Of a stretch of DNA of 64,000 bases, positions 15,430 through 27,345 are shown piece after piece. Source of the DNA: Escarpia spicata (Eukaryota; Annelida; Polychaeta; Sabellida; Siboglinidae); assembly GCA_963995525.1 (NCBI GenBank), contig OZ023212.1:9123666-9187665 (forward strand). The letters are read 5' to 3'. Position 1 is the first letter of the stretch. Each line of letters begins with the position of its first letter. A program made the translations under genes and the position numbers. The notes below the pieces were generated by a model that was not told the DNA's origin, searched no databases, and worked only from the letters and a program-made list of their open reading frames with translations.

Positions 15430-18062
15430 CGGTAGGGCAAGGCAAAACGCTAGGTGAGACAAAACGCCTACCCTAAAATAGAAGTTATTACACTTTTTAA
15501 AACATCGGCTGCTGTGTTATACGGGTGCTGCCATCTAGCGAATATGCGACGCTCCAAATGGTAAGTTGCATATTTGGACGAATCCTTATAAAAATAATGT
15601 GCTGCTATGTTGTGTGTGATGCGTCAAGGAATAGTAAGAGCAATTAGTAACCATGGCGTATGCATAACTAAATATATGTGTTGTTGATTCACCGAAATGC
15701 ACAGTGGGAATAATACATTACAACGTGACACACGCCACAAAATATCTGCATGCGTTATTGGGGCAAAACGCCTACCAGGGATGGGGGCAAAACGTCCACT
15801 AGGCGCTTTGCCCCACATCATAATATCATAATAACGGGAGGTTGTATCACGATATTTTTTAAAAACTTAAACGTCACTATCTTCCCTGTTTGCAGATAGA
15901 TTCCAACATGGTCCGCAAGTACAAAAAGATCACAACAAGAGGCAGCTACGGGGACGCTGCTCTGGCCTATGCTTTGGACGCAGTTGCTAAGGGGGCTCCC
16001 ATGCTGCGCGCTTCCAAGCAGTTCTCTATTCCCGCGAGGACCCTCCGCCGTCACAGAGACGGGAAAGTGGCCAAACCAGGAGTGTCCAAGTTAGGTCGAC
16101 ACCGCATCGTGCTAACTGAAGAGTTAGAACATGAGCTGCACAACCACGTGCAGTGTATGGAGAAGGCACTGTATGACCTCACAACCTGCGACGTACGACG
16201 TCTTGCTTACGACCTGGCTGAGAAAGGGATAAACCACCCCTTCAGTAAGGAGACGAAGATGGCGGGTAGTTGACTGACTTCTTGGTCCGACACCCAGACC
16301 TCAGCATTAGGGAGCCACAGGGCACCAACCTGTCCCGTGCGATAGGATTCAACAGGCCGAAATTGATTGAACTTTAAGGTACACAAAGAGGTACAAACTA
16401 CTCAAGAATTTACCCCCAGTCGCCTCTGGAACATGGACGAAACTGGTATAGCGAACGTTCAGAAGCCAGGGAAGATTCTGGCCACCAAGGGTATTCGTCA
16501 AGTGGGAAAGATTACCAGTGGAGAAAGAGGATCGACGGTGACTGTCCTGTGTGGCATCAGTGCGGCTGAGGTACACGTGCCACCGATGCTCATATGTTCT
16601 AGGATGAGGATGAGAGAAACGCTGATGGCCGGAGCACCTCCCCAATCAGTTGGGTATGCCAGTCCAAGTGGGTGGACGGACTCCTATTTGTTCGTCAGAT
16701 GGCTGGAATACTTTGTGAAGTTTGCCAAGCCATCCCCTGAGGTGCAGCACATCGTCGTGTTGGATGGCCACCACAGCCACAAGACCTTGGCAGCAGTGAC
16801 GTACGCGCGTGAACACGGCATCCATTTGCTCACTCTCCCCCGCACAGCACACACAAGATGCAGCCTCTTGACCGCACATACTTCAAGTCCCTGAAATGTG
16901 GTTACAATGCTGCAGCAGACAGCTGGATAGCAAACCCAGGGAAGAGGATATCGTTTTAAGATATGGCTGGCATCTTCGGCATAGCTTTCTTCAGAACTGC
17001 CACACCTGACAAAGCAGTGCGAGGTTTTGCTGTTTGTGGTCTCTGGCCATATGATGCCAACACCTTCACTGACGAAGCGGCATATGTTACTGAAGAGCCT
17101 CAACCAAAAAACAATCCACCCGTTGGCCAGCCACGCGCCGATGACCAGCCACGCGCCGATGACCAGCCACGCGCCGAGGGCCAGCCACGCGCCGAAGACC
17201 AGCCACGCGCCGAGGATCCATCCCATGGAAGTGAGTAGGCTATTTATTGTAGGCCTAAGTTCAGACATAATTATGTGTGTGATTGTTGTTACCTTCTTGG
17301 ACAACAACATAATATGTTCATTAATTCGTCTCAATATATTTACAGGATCATCGGCACATGACCTGATCTTGTCACTTTCACCATGTCCAAAGCTGGTGTC
17401 CATACGTAAGCGAACACAGAAGCCCGCGTCCGCCACTCTCCTAACTTTTTCTCCGTTCATGAAGTTACTACTGGAGAAGGAAAGCGCAAAAGCCGCCAAA
17501 TCAGTCAAAGCTAGACGAGGCAATGGGAAAGAAAAAGTTTCACAAAACGACCGCGAAGGGAAAGGGAAGGGAAAAGTTAAGCCTAAGAATCAGATGTGCC
17601 GTCCGATGATTCCAACTAGGCTAGGCCTACCTGTAGTCTAAAAGTTGACAGTGAAGTCATGTTCCGTGATATTTCAAGACCCGTTAAAATCAATGAAAAA
17701 TATACTGTGTGCTGATTTTTTTCAATTAGCAACTTAGGAGGGCACGTTCGGTTTCGTACTGTACTTGCACGGATATAGAGTGAGAACCATTTGAAAAAGA
17801 CCAAAACATTTGTAATCTTTTCAAATGGGCGTTTTGCCTCAGCCAAAGGGCGTTTTGCCCCAGCTAAGGGGCAAAACGCCAACTAGCCTTTAATTATATT
17901 TTAGCCATTTCTCTCAAGTCAACACTTGGTAACTGTAACACCATGGTTTTAGATAGTGCATAGCTGTGGTAAAGTTATGGTGGGCCAGCGTTCAGATACA
18001 GCCATGCAGTGCGTGGTTACGAAGCATAATGCTTAAGGTGGGCATTTTGCCATGACCTACCC
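15430..18062 (+). mobile_element. Pogo/Tigger-like Tc1-mariner superfamily DNA transposon
   Basis: The left end reads CGGTAGGGCAAGGCAAAACG. The right end, reverse-complemented, reads GGGTAGGTCATGGCAAAATG; the two agree at most of 22 positions, giving terminal inverted repeats. TA dinucleotides flank both ends (15428-15429, 18063-18064), as expected for TA-targeting elements. Further GGCAAAACGCC words recur as subterminal direct and inverted repeats at about 15455, 15760-15810 and 17825-17880. The element is 2633 bp and carries a damaged transposase gene. Confidence 0.8.
15908..17641 (+). pseudogene. Damaged pogo-type transposase (HTH plus DDE)
   Basis: Residues from the ATG at 15908 give an N-terminal psq-like helix-turn-helix region (YGDAALAYALDAV...FSIPARTLRRH). 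A second segment, LTDFLVRHPDLSIREPQGTN, fits the CENP-B-type DNA-binding half. The DDE catalytic blocks follow: WNMDETG (first Asp), VVLDGHHSH (second Asp) and, in another frame, HKMQPLDRTYFKSLK (third Asp). The C-terminal piece GFAVCGLWPYDANTF is typical of the family. Damage includes a frameshift/stop near 16270, a frameshift near 16370, a frameshift near 16845 and a TAA near 16957. A splice donor at 17231 (GTGAGT) and acceptor near 17345 join to a lysine-rich C-terminus ending near 17641; a strong acceptor at about 15894 suggests a 5' UTR intron. Five 18-bp repeats encoding QPRA(D/E)D sit at 17128-17216. Inactive as it stands. Confidence 0.8.
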
Positions 18063-18124
18063 TACTTTGCTTTGCGAAACTCTGAATTTAAGCTCAGCCT
18101 ATGAAATCGCTCACAAAATCAGTA

Positions 18125-21103
18125 GATCTAGGCAGGTGGCCTGTAGTTGTACATAAATGTAAATATAAGTAACGTTATATTTTTATTAGGATTAGGATTA
18201 GGATTTAGAAACATGAATGATATCCAAAAGGGCTTATATGTTGTTATACTTTAGAATGTCAGACTGACTGAGTCAGTCGTCAATATCGATTCGGGCGCTC
18301 GACTCATGAATTCCGTGAAGATATAAGATCCTTCAACTGAAAACCAAGCTCTTCAAACTTTTCAAAACACCGAAGCAACGGTGAATCTTCGAACGTTCGT
18401 AAGACAGAGCATTGACAAATTTTAACATTACTGTTGAGCCAAAATGAACTTTTAAATTATAATTGATAGCTCTATGGCTATGCCAGCTTGAACATTTCAT
18501 TATACGAAATATTAGCCAATTTTCAGAATGTATAAATTTGACTGAGTTATTATTATAACATCAGTAGTGGTGTAACCATGAGAGGGCTGAAAGAAGAAGA
18601 CATGCAAGACCGGAAAAAGTGGCGACGACTCCTACACTCCAGGCCGACCCCGTGAGGGATAATGGCGACCGGAGAAGTAGTGATGTAACCTTATTTAAGG
18701 TTTGATTCAATCGACGTTTGTACGAATAAGAATTGTAAGTTATTAAATTGTGCAAACTTTACCGATGTTACTTGTTGTATTTCCTGTATATGTTCGCCAA
18801 CTATAGGGATTATCAAACGCATCCATAACATGTTTTCACAATCATTCTGTGTTACAAATATTGCCCATAGAAAATGACGACCCGTGACACAGGAATTGCG
18901 ACAAGTACCTATATATTCACGAGTACATCAATTCTTGCTTGACGTTGTCGTTAGGCTACATGAACCATAAAATAAGTGAGAGTGCATAATACTGGTGAAC
19001 AGAAATATATCATTGATTAAAGAACGGACAACACAAACGGTTTAATTTTGAGTTCACGTCAGCCATGTGGAAAACATACTTAACACCGTGCCACCAACAC
19101 GTCTGGCAACTTATGAATGGACACTTTGTTGTGCAAAAACAAAAGTTTGTTTTCTCAGCAATAACACGAGGCCGGTGTCACGATCCAATCAATCAACTAC
19201 AAAGAGCTGTTCGTTTGATAGGAAATCCACAGTCCTATAGGCGAGGTGGATGGTTCCGGGGCCAGATATATCAAACGTATCTAGGTGGATTTGGAAGACA
19301 GGGTTCAAACTGCCAATTAAAAAACTCAACAAAGCATAAATATACTACACTCTGGCATACAAAACAACTCTGCCAAATAAATATTTTCTTTAGTGTCAAC
19401 ATTTAAACATTTGTGTAATCCTTTCACTGAAATTCGCGCATATATGCTGACTCCGAGTATACATTTAGTCATGGGGGGCAACACTATGTAATGCAAACGG
19501 CATACACTGTTAACGACACTTGGACATATAGTAGAGTAGATGTGCGGACGAAACGACTAAAACACGCCAATTATGACAAGGACAGACCTGCCTACCCCAA
19601 AAACTTTCTGTCAGTAATCCATCTTCCCATTTACACTGATTTTCAGGAATATAGGCTTGCTGTCAGTAATAGTTCAGAACCGTGTCAGATATTGTCACGA
19701 AAAGAACACCATTGTCAGTAATACTTTAATACTGTGACTATGACGATAGTTGCACCCAAAACATCATTGTCTGTAATAAACTATGAGGTGTTTTGAAGCG
19801 TTCAGGTAACAAGGTAAGGTAGATGTTCATAACCAGCATTGATGGAAATCAAACGTGAAGAAGCGTAACTGTAATGTAAATGAGTCTATACACATTGTAA
19901 TTCTGATTCTAAGTAAATTTCAAAAACAGCATGCTGACTACAAAAACTTGACAAATTATAACAATGCATCACGTCATTGTCTATTTGTGGTGTCATTAGG
20001 ATTAATATTAGTAGCCGGTATACCTAGGGCCAGGCTATAGACTATACAGTATAGTAGCTTGACTAGATCAAAGACAAAGTCATGCCGGGGGACGGCAAAA
20101 CCATTACGTTACGCTAATCATCGACATCGTCTAGACTCTAGTCTCCTCAACTCTAGTATATAAGCCTATCCCTGTATTATAGGTTGTACATGATATACTA
20201 AACTCAATAAATACACTAACTTAGTCTTAGTACAGTCAGTTGGCCTACCACTACAAGTACGACACCCACTACTCTGCCACTAGTACTAGTCTAACGACGT
20301 AGTCAGTACCTGCAATTATCCCGGCCACCAGTGACCATATTGAAATAGGAAAATAAATTTCGCGTATCCGGCAGTATGTAAAGCCGATCCCCCTTTTTAA
20401 ACTTGATAATACGGCACATGTCTGCGTGCATGCTGTTATAAACGTTTGTAGTACACGTTTCTTCTTGGCTGGTAGTGGTGCCGTTTCGATCCCCGGCATC
20501 ATTTCGTGTCGCGTGAGTCGGGACTTCGCTTTGTTTGAGCGCCATGAGCGCGGAAATGCGAATTTGTCGTAACGCTGTTTCCCATTGGTCAGATTACGAC
20601 CAGAAGCAGCGAATGAAAAACCATATCAAAACAAGCAGCGTATATATGCTGCCACCTGTTGAATAAAGTGAAGCTAAATTTGAGGAGCACGGAAGTGATT
20701 GACGATCATTGTGACAACGAAAGAATCCATAACATGTTCATCCCTCGCCGTAATACCGTAATTTTAGGTGTATTTCCGGAATGATTCCGGACAAACCGGA
20801 ATGGTAGGCAGGTCTGCAAGGATCACAATCAGACTGACTCTCGTACCAAAAACAGTAATACCCATGCATCGTTGCAGATTGCTCCATATATCGACATAAA
20901 GTTGTCCGATGATGATGTTACCCATGCGTAGATGGACAGTTATGGATGATGCCCAGCAATAATGTATCCTATATATTACATCCCAGTTGGCAACTGTCAG
21001 AGCAGTATATATTGTGTGTGGTAGATACTTTGCTGACATCCTTAAGCAACTAACAAGAGAACGCAAAATACATAGCGGAACCACACAGAGGTTGTTTCAT
21101 TAG
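18125..21103. other. Unannotated intergenic sequence
   Basis: Contains only a short (TTAGGA)n stretch near 18186-18205, not the metazoan telomere word TTAGGG. No exon 1 for the relic at 21104 was found. Confidence 0.4.
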
Positions 21104-21290
21104 TTGATTCAACGTGTAATTTGTTACCGTTGGAAAATAAATCATCAGTCATCAACGGCCTCAAAACCACGGAGTTAGGATCTGACGCCGCCGGAGCGTC
21201 GGTGATCTTGAACGATACGTTCCTCACAGACGGCTTTGTCTTCGCCTACTCCGCCTACTTTCGTGCGATTTCAAAAAAAATTATGGCATT
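21104..21290 (+). pseudogene. Relic exon 2 of a third family member
   Basis: A TTTCATTAG acceptor is followed in phase 1 by a reading frame that aligns with exon 2 of genes A and B: a cysteine near the start as in gene A (DSTCN), then ASVILNDTF and FVFAYSAYF. After the tyrosine-phenylalanine the sequence has GTGCGATTTCAA directly, where gene B has 15 bases between, so about 14 bases are deleted and the frame shifts just before the FQIWRP block. Similarity fades after ATGGC and a stop follows. No signal-peptide exon upstream and no head, collagen or membrane exons downstream were found before the LINE fragment. It is closer to gene A than to gene B. A dead tandem copy. Confidence 0.75.
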
Positions 21291-21359
21291 TTATCATATT
21301 TACCAATAAAAACAACATAGAATATATGTGAATATAGTTGCTAATGGGACACACATTAA

Positions 21360-21939
21360 GCAGGAATCATATACAAAATTCCATAAACAAAATGACATGT
21401 TTTATTTAAATACAGGACTATGATTATACTTTATAAAGCAAACAACCACTCTTTAAATGGTCGTGCTCATGCATTATTTGATCCAACCGCAGCTATGCAC
21501 ATGCATGATACCAGAAAAAGCAAAACTGGTGTGTGCTGAAAAGACAAACACCACCCTCCGACTGCTGTCACCCACCTTCATTGGTATACAAACTTGGAAC
21601 AATTTAGCAAATAAATTGACTCAGCTTCAAAGTTTAAAACAATTTAAAGCAGCATTCAAATTGTCATTACTTTCTACATATTTGTGAATTGCTAATTGAA
21701 GATGATGTTTAGTTAAACCCATGTATTATAAATACAAACACTGCAGTAACAATTTTATACATGAGTTGTGAATATTATTTATTATGTAATTTATTTATAA
21801 TTCGTGTTGTATTAATTCAGGGTTTTTAATTTGAGAAGGGCACAGCAACATATAAGTCTATGACTTCAGCTATGTCCTTTCAGCAGCAGCAACAATCCAT
21901 ACTGTGCATGTATCATGTTGTTGTTGTTGAATAAACTTT
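21360..21939 (+). mobile_element. 3' end of a LINE (C-terminal RT ORF and 3' UTR)
   Basis: The frame at 21457-21687 ends with GIQTWNNLANKLTQLQS and a LKQFKAAFKLSLL block, matching the usual WN-LP...SL-FK-LK-L C-terminus of many non-LTR ORF2 proteins. In a second frame just upstream HSLNGRAHALFDP and MHDTRKSK fit the H-TR block. The 3' UTR ends TTGAATAAACTTTC and passes into the CACT tail. Strongly 5'-truncated and frameshifted. Confidence 0.7.
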
Positions 21940-22633
21940 CACTCACTCACTCACTCACTCACTCACTCACTCACTCACTCACTCACTCACTCACTCACTC
22001 ACTCACTCACTCACTCACTCACTCACTCACTCACTCACTCACTCACTCACTCACTCACTCACTCACTCACTCACTCACTCACTCACTCACTCACTCACTC
22101 ACTCACTCACTCACTCACTCACTCACTCACTCACTCACTCACTCACTCACTCACTCACTCACTCACTCACTCACTCACTCACTCACTCACTCACTCACTC
22201 ACTCACTCACTCACTCACTCACTCACTCACTCACTCACTCACTCACTCACTCACTCACTCACTCACTCACTCACTCACTCACTCACTCACTCACTCACTC
22301 ACTCACTCACTCACTCACTCACTCACTCACTCACTCACTCACTCACTCACTCACTCACTCACTCACTCACTCACTCACTCACTCACTCACTCACTCACTC
22401 ACTCACTCACTCACTCACTCACTCACTCACTCACTCACTCACTCACTCACTCACTCACTCACTCACTCACTCACTCACTCACTCACTCACTCACTCACTC
22501 ACTCACTCACTCACTCACTCACTCACTCACTCACTCACTCACTCACTCACTCACTCACTCACTCACTCACTCACTCACTCACTCACTCACTCACTCACTC
22601 ACTCACTCACTCACTCACTCACTCACTCACTCA
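21940..22633 (+). repeat. (CACT)n microsatellite, about 173 units
   Basis: Nearly 700 bases of uninterrupted ACTC tetranucleotide, beginning exactly where the LINE 3' UTR ends and closing with ATTC variants. The long Thr-His-Ser-Leu frame is an artefact. Confidence 0.97.
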
Positions 22634-24425
22634 TTCATTCAATTGCATTCTGGTTTTTACCTGAAATAAATATATTCGTATGCACAGTGTGTATGAACTT
22701 ATCCTCGTTAATGTTTATTTCAGATTTACCTCGAGAATAAGCCAAAACCTCATTTGCACCCCCAACCCGACACTCAACAAAAACGGAGGCATACCCTAGA
22801 CGTCTAGGGTGCACGCCACGCTTACGCAGACATAGCTCGGCCAAATTCCAAAAGTCTAGGGGAACGTGCCCCCACGCCACCACGCCCCTTGGATCCGCCT
22901 GTGCACACCCGTACGTACCACTAAAAATGTTGGGACTACGAACTTATATACGACCCCTCCTTTATTGTTTGTCCAGAGCCATTGAAGAATAGTTTTGCCA
23001 TTGGGGTGCCGAATTTTGATTCGTTTATGGCTATGGGCGCCATTTTCGGTCCTACACGGCTTCGTATAACATAATGCGGTATGCCTTGCTGTTCTGCTTG
23101 GGAAGCTATAATCGGAGCGCATATGGGCATGACGTGCGACTGTTTGGCTTTCCTGCTGACAAGCATCGCAGGAAGTTGATGGAAACGAAATTAAAACGGA
23201 AAGGATGGACTGCAAAGCCTGGAAGCAGCTAGTTACGTTCTCCGTATCATAATATAATTGTTTTCGATGTTTACCAGCTCCCTTCAATGTTTAATATAAT
23301 AAATTCAATATATATCGGCTGTTTGGTATGAAACAACGAAACTGCTCAATCATTAACTTAATAGCATGAACCGATTGTGGATTTATTGTGGTCAAGGATT
23401 GAGAAGGTTTACATTTTGCTCGATGTGGCCGTGCCCATTTTCGCCATGCTTATATAAATCTCAAATTCAACAAACCTTAATTCCATTAAGCAAAACATTA
23501 ATTAATGGACTATTTCCAAGTGTGGTTTTGCTCCACGGATAAGCACGTAGTTTTGGTATTCAAGGATTATACAACTAAACGGGTGGATTTATTGGAAAAC
23601 AAAAGTTTAAATGCTTAAAGTAACTTAATGTCTCATTAAGACATTAAGTTACTTTAGGTATTTCAACAACATCCAAAAAAAGGATGATCTGCAGTTGATT
23701 ATGATTAATTTTAAAATACATGAGTACATATCTGGCTGCTTGTGAGCATTTGCATGATTACAGGTTTGGCTATCCACATATGATATACATAAAGTTTCTA
23801 TGGACTTCTCAGCTGCGGAATAATTCTAATTATTCCTAAGGAAATGTAACCTGAAAAGTACCACAAAACAATGACAACTTGTCATACCTTCCACGTTTAA
23901 GGGCATTTTTCAAAGATTATTTGGAATATTTGATTGTGGAACATATTTGGCTAACAATGCAATTATGTGACATTTAATTAAGATGTATTCAGATGACATT
24001 TTAATAAGTGCCTCTACAGGAAGTACATTTATTATAATTATTGAATACTATTGTACCGTTGTAGATGACACAATGAACATAACCAGAGAGAGTCCAGCAG
24101 CCACAAGCAGCAAGGTCGATGAGGTGCTGACAACATTCTCCGAGGAATTGTTTCGAAAGGCGCAGATGAATCGATTATATGCTTGCTTAACCATAAATGT
24201 TGACCTTAGATTGAGATGTGTGATGTCTACGTGTGTTCTGTTGCATCAATAATAAAAAGCTATTAATTTGATTTAATGATGAGTTATGTTCAAACGGCTC
24301 TACAGAAACACAGTCACGCTGAATGTTGCTACTGTGTTTAACTGGTAGAAAATAAGTTTGCAAAATTAATAATAATCAATACAATAAAATTGTTAATGTT
24401 TGTCAGATGAGAAAAGTTTAATGAC
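22634..24425. other. Non-coding sequence with a perfect 18-bp hairpin
   Basis: Holds the hairpin at 23616-23656 listed separately. The segment around 22790-22930 (CTAGGGGAACGTGCCCCCACG) looks like dispersed-repeat sequence but no family was identified. No gene was recognised. Confidence 0.4.
23616..23656. other. Perfect inverted repeat (18-bp arms, 5-base loop)
   Basis: TAAAGTAACTTAATGTCT at 23616-23633 is followed by CATTA and its exact complement at 23639-23656. Confidence 0.85.
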
Positions 24426-24430
24426 CATCA

Positions 24431-24960
24431 AAACACTCCACCCCATGTAACGAGCTGTAAAGACCACCAATACACTCCACCCCATGTAACGAGCTGTAGT
24501 GACCACCAATACACTCCACCCCATGTAACGAGCTGTAATGACCACCAATACACTCCACCCCATGTAACGAGCTGTAATGACCACCAAGACACTCCACCCC
24601 ATGTAACGAGCTGTAAAGACCACCATAACACTCCACCCCATGTAACGAGCTGTAAAGACCACCAAGACACTCCACCCCATGTTAACGAGCTGTAAAGACC
24701 ACCAAGACACTCCACCCCATGTAACGAGCTGTAATGACCACCAAGACACTCCACCCCATGTAACGAGCTGTAATGACCACCAAGACACTCCACCCCATGT
24801 AACGAGCTGTAATGACCACCAAGACACTCCACCCCATGTAACGAGCTGTAAAGACCACCAAGACACTCCACCCCATGTAACGAGCTGTAATGAACACCAA
24901 GACACTCCACCCCATGTGACGAGCTGTAATGCTTATATACAGACTATCCACCCCCATGAA
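24431..24960. repeat. 39-bp minisatellite, about 13 units
   Basis: Unit consensus begins CACTCCACCCCATGTAACGA and continues GCTGTAA(A/T)GACCACCAA(G/T)A. Units differ at a few fixed sites, and one has an extra T at 24681. Because 39 is a multiple of three, several frames stay open; they are not genes. Confidence 0.95.
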
Positions 24961-27045
24961 AATAAAATACAATGTATCATGCATAGTTCCTTACCATATT
25001 GTTATAAGGTTTACATCAACTATGTGTATCAATATCACCCAGTGGTGTTTATGCAACGTTCATTCTTCACATTCAAAAGAAAAACCGTGAGGTTCTCTAA
25101 AAACCTCCATTTGCCCCGAGGCTTGCACAAAGGCACATAGCCGCGATCCAAAACCCTCCATTCGCACCACTCTTCAGGCTCATTTAAAACGCTTTGAGTC
25201 TCTAAATGTTGGGGGGGGGGGGGCTAATCCTATATCCAGCCCCCCACCTAAAACGAGACTCAGCTCCCAAGCCCCAGCCCTCCCCGGTTCCGACGAGCAT
25301 TTACTAATATGTTTTTTTAAAAACAATCCAGACAAATGCAAATATATAGTCACGCAGATATACACAACGTAGATAGGACGCACGGTTTTTGGCGTAGGCG
25401 TAGTTTGCTAGATTCCGATTTGCCAATATATTTTCGTATTTTGTTCAAAACGACTTTCCAAACAGTTTGTTTCCACGCCAATGATCATATATGTGTGCTA
25501 CAAGTTTAGTATATGGTTATATAACGGAACAAAATGTGCATGTTTTTGTTAAAACTATGTCAAACATTTGGACGCATAATTTAAACTCCTCTTTATTAAT
25601 TAAATAAATAAACATTGGGCTGCTATAATATAATATAGTTCACAAAAGTAGCATAACTACCATGAACCAGTCAACCATACATGCGTAGGCATGTATATAG
25701 TAATAAATAGAAAAAAAATGTGATGTATATGTAACGTTATCAGCTGGGCACCCAGGCGCTATCGTTGCTGCAGCGCTGGACCTAAAATGGCGCCCATGTT
25801 TTCAGTTGGCCAAACTCTATAATTATATATACGGCTCTGCGTCTGGCTAAACAGTCGCCCCACCTAGCGATCACCGTAGCAGTATGTGATTGATAATCGC
25901 TCAACCGTGAACGTCGTTGTTTACGTCAAATAGACACCTGTTATCGGCAAGCTGGCGGCTATTTGGGCGTTTCCCCGAGGATGGTCATTTAGGCACGCTG
26001 GCATGGGATTGCCGTGTCACGGCATATTTACTAATTGTGGCCTTAATATAATAACATAATTCACTATATGGCAACACTGTTTAGTTCTTATCAGTATAAT
26101 TTTAATACCGGGTTGTGGACGAACGTATTCCATACCTTCTCACCCTGGTATATCGACTAAATTCCTGCACTTTGACCAACTCAATGTGGTTCAACATGGG
26201 GTAGTTACGCATTATCCAAACTGCAGAGCTGATATGGTTTACGTCGAGTTTTGTTGATGTCGATAACTTTACTAGTAGGTAGACTGCTATTAGAAACTAA
26301 ACCGTCATAATGGTCAACGTCGGCCCTTTTGACAACGGTATACCTGCCAGCGCTCCCGTGAAATCCGGTATGTTGGTGTATCTCTCGGTCTCTCGGAATA
26401 CAGGCAAATCTCTCGCATTTTCCGGCGAAAAATCTCCAACAGCAGGGGTGCTGTTAGAGATTCTTCAAGACAGCGAACTGGTGAAGTTCAGGCGAAAAAT
26501 CTTCAACAGCACCCAACCCATTCTTCCGATGTCAAAATCCGAGACAGCGAGACACGGGAAGCGTGCTGAACCGCTAGTGAATCTACCGGATTAAAAAAAA
26601 GTTGGCATAGTGGCTGCGTGGTCTTCATCAACGCGGCAGAAGCACATCGTCGAAGATGGTGTCCTTGTCTTCATTGCCGACGAACGCTACGTGTGGAAAT
26701 GTCACGAGTTTGTGGTATGTGCGCATAGTATATTAACAAAAGTCTCTCAAAGCCCATCCCTGATTTACTTGCGGCACGTCCGTGTTTTTAAGAGTTTCGT
26801 TGTCAGATTTCTTTGGATAAAGTGTCGCATAAGTCAGAGGACGTGCACAATTTGTTTAAGATTTATGCACTTTTTTCTTGTCTGTTACCACCAAGAAAAG
26901 CACTGCACGGCACCATCGTGTGTAACTGTTAACGAAGCTCGATTCTATCGTTGTGGCTAATAAACTTCATTTCACACCCCGTAGGCGTAAGTGAGTAAGA
27001 ATGTTATGTCATAGCTCTCAATAAAACAATGAAGTAGGGTGAGTC
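24961..27045. other. Non-coding sequence with a G-run and a hairpin
   Basis: A run of about 14 G lies at 25210-25223. A 14-bp hairpin with one mismatch lies at 26431-26462 (arm AATCTCCAACAGCA, loop GGGG), followed about 60 bp later by a direct repeat of GCGAAAAATCT-CAACAGCA. The frame at 26310-26594 has no recognisable domain and was not called. Confidence 0.4.
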
Positions 27046-27345
27046 AGGGTCGTGAAACCACGGGTCGTGAAGACTCGGGTCGTGCAACCACGTGTCGTGT
27101 ATCGACGATACGTATAACAACATGATTAATGGGCAGGTGCAATCTAGCAAACACTGATCCTATAATCACTGGTCGTGCAACCCCTTATCTTCCAACCACC
27201 TTCCGTGCAGGCAAGGAACGTACGACCTTGGGTCGTGCAACCACTGGTCTGCAACCAGGGGTTGTGCAACCATTTGTCGAAAAAGAACGAATCTTGCTTA
27301 TATCCATGGGTCGTGCAATCAATAGGCGTGCACACATGGGTCATG
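27046..27345. repeat. Degenerate GGGTCGTGCAACCAC repeat cluster
   Basis: At least eight variants of GGTCGTG(C/A)AACCAC occur, the first three back to back at 27046-27100 and the rest scattered. The motif is partly palindromic (GGT...ACC). Confidence 0.6.

Larger units (their letters stand above)
15374..18124 (+). repeat. Host repeat interrupted by the pogo-like element
   Basis: The flanks 15374-15429 and 18065-18124 together reconstitute, in reverse complement, the uninterrupted sequence at 57456-57581, with a small indel beside the junction. The host unit is about 126 bp and contains its own inverted repeat (CCAGGGGGT ... ACCCCCTGG in the intact copy). Confidence 0.75.

Noticed and set aside
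18186..18205. Interstitial telomeric repeat
   Set aside because: The word is TTAGGA repeated only about three times, not TTAGGG.
21915..22664. 249-codon Thr-His-Ser-Leu frame
   Set aside because: It is the CACT tetranucleotide array read in frame.
24431..24960. CRISPR-like or protein-coding interpretation of the 39-bp array (and of the 30-, 45- and 55-bp arrays)
   Set aside because: Units are contiguous with no unique spacers, the genome is eukaryotic, and open frames result from unit lengths that are multiples of three, with no start context or domain.
26310..26594. 95-codon frame with a good start context
   Set aside because: No family resemblance; it overlaps a hairpin and a direct repeat and has no neighbouring exon evidence.
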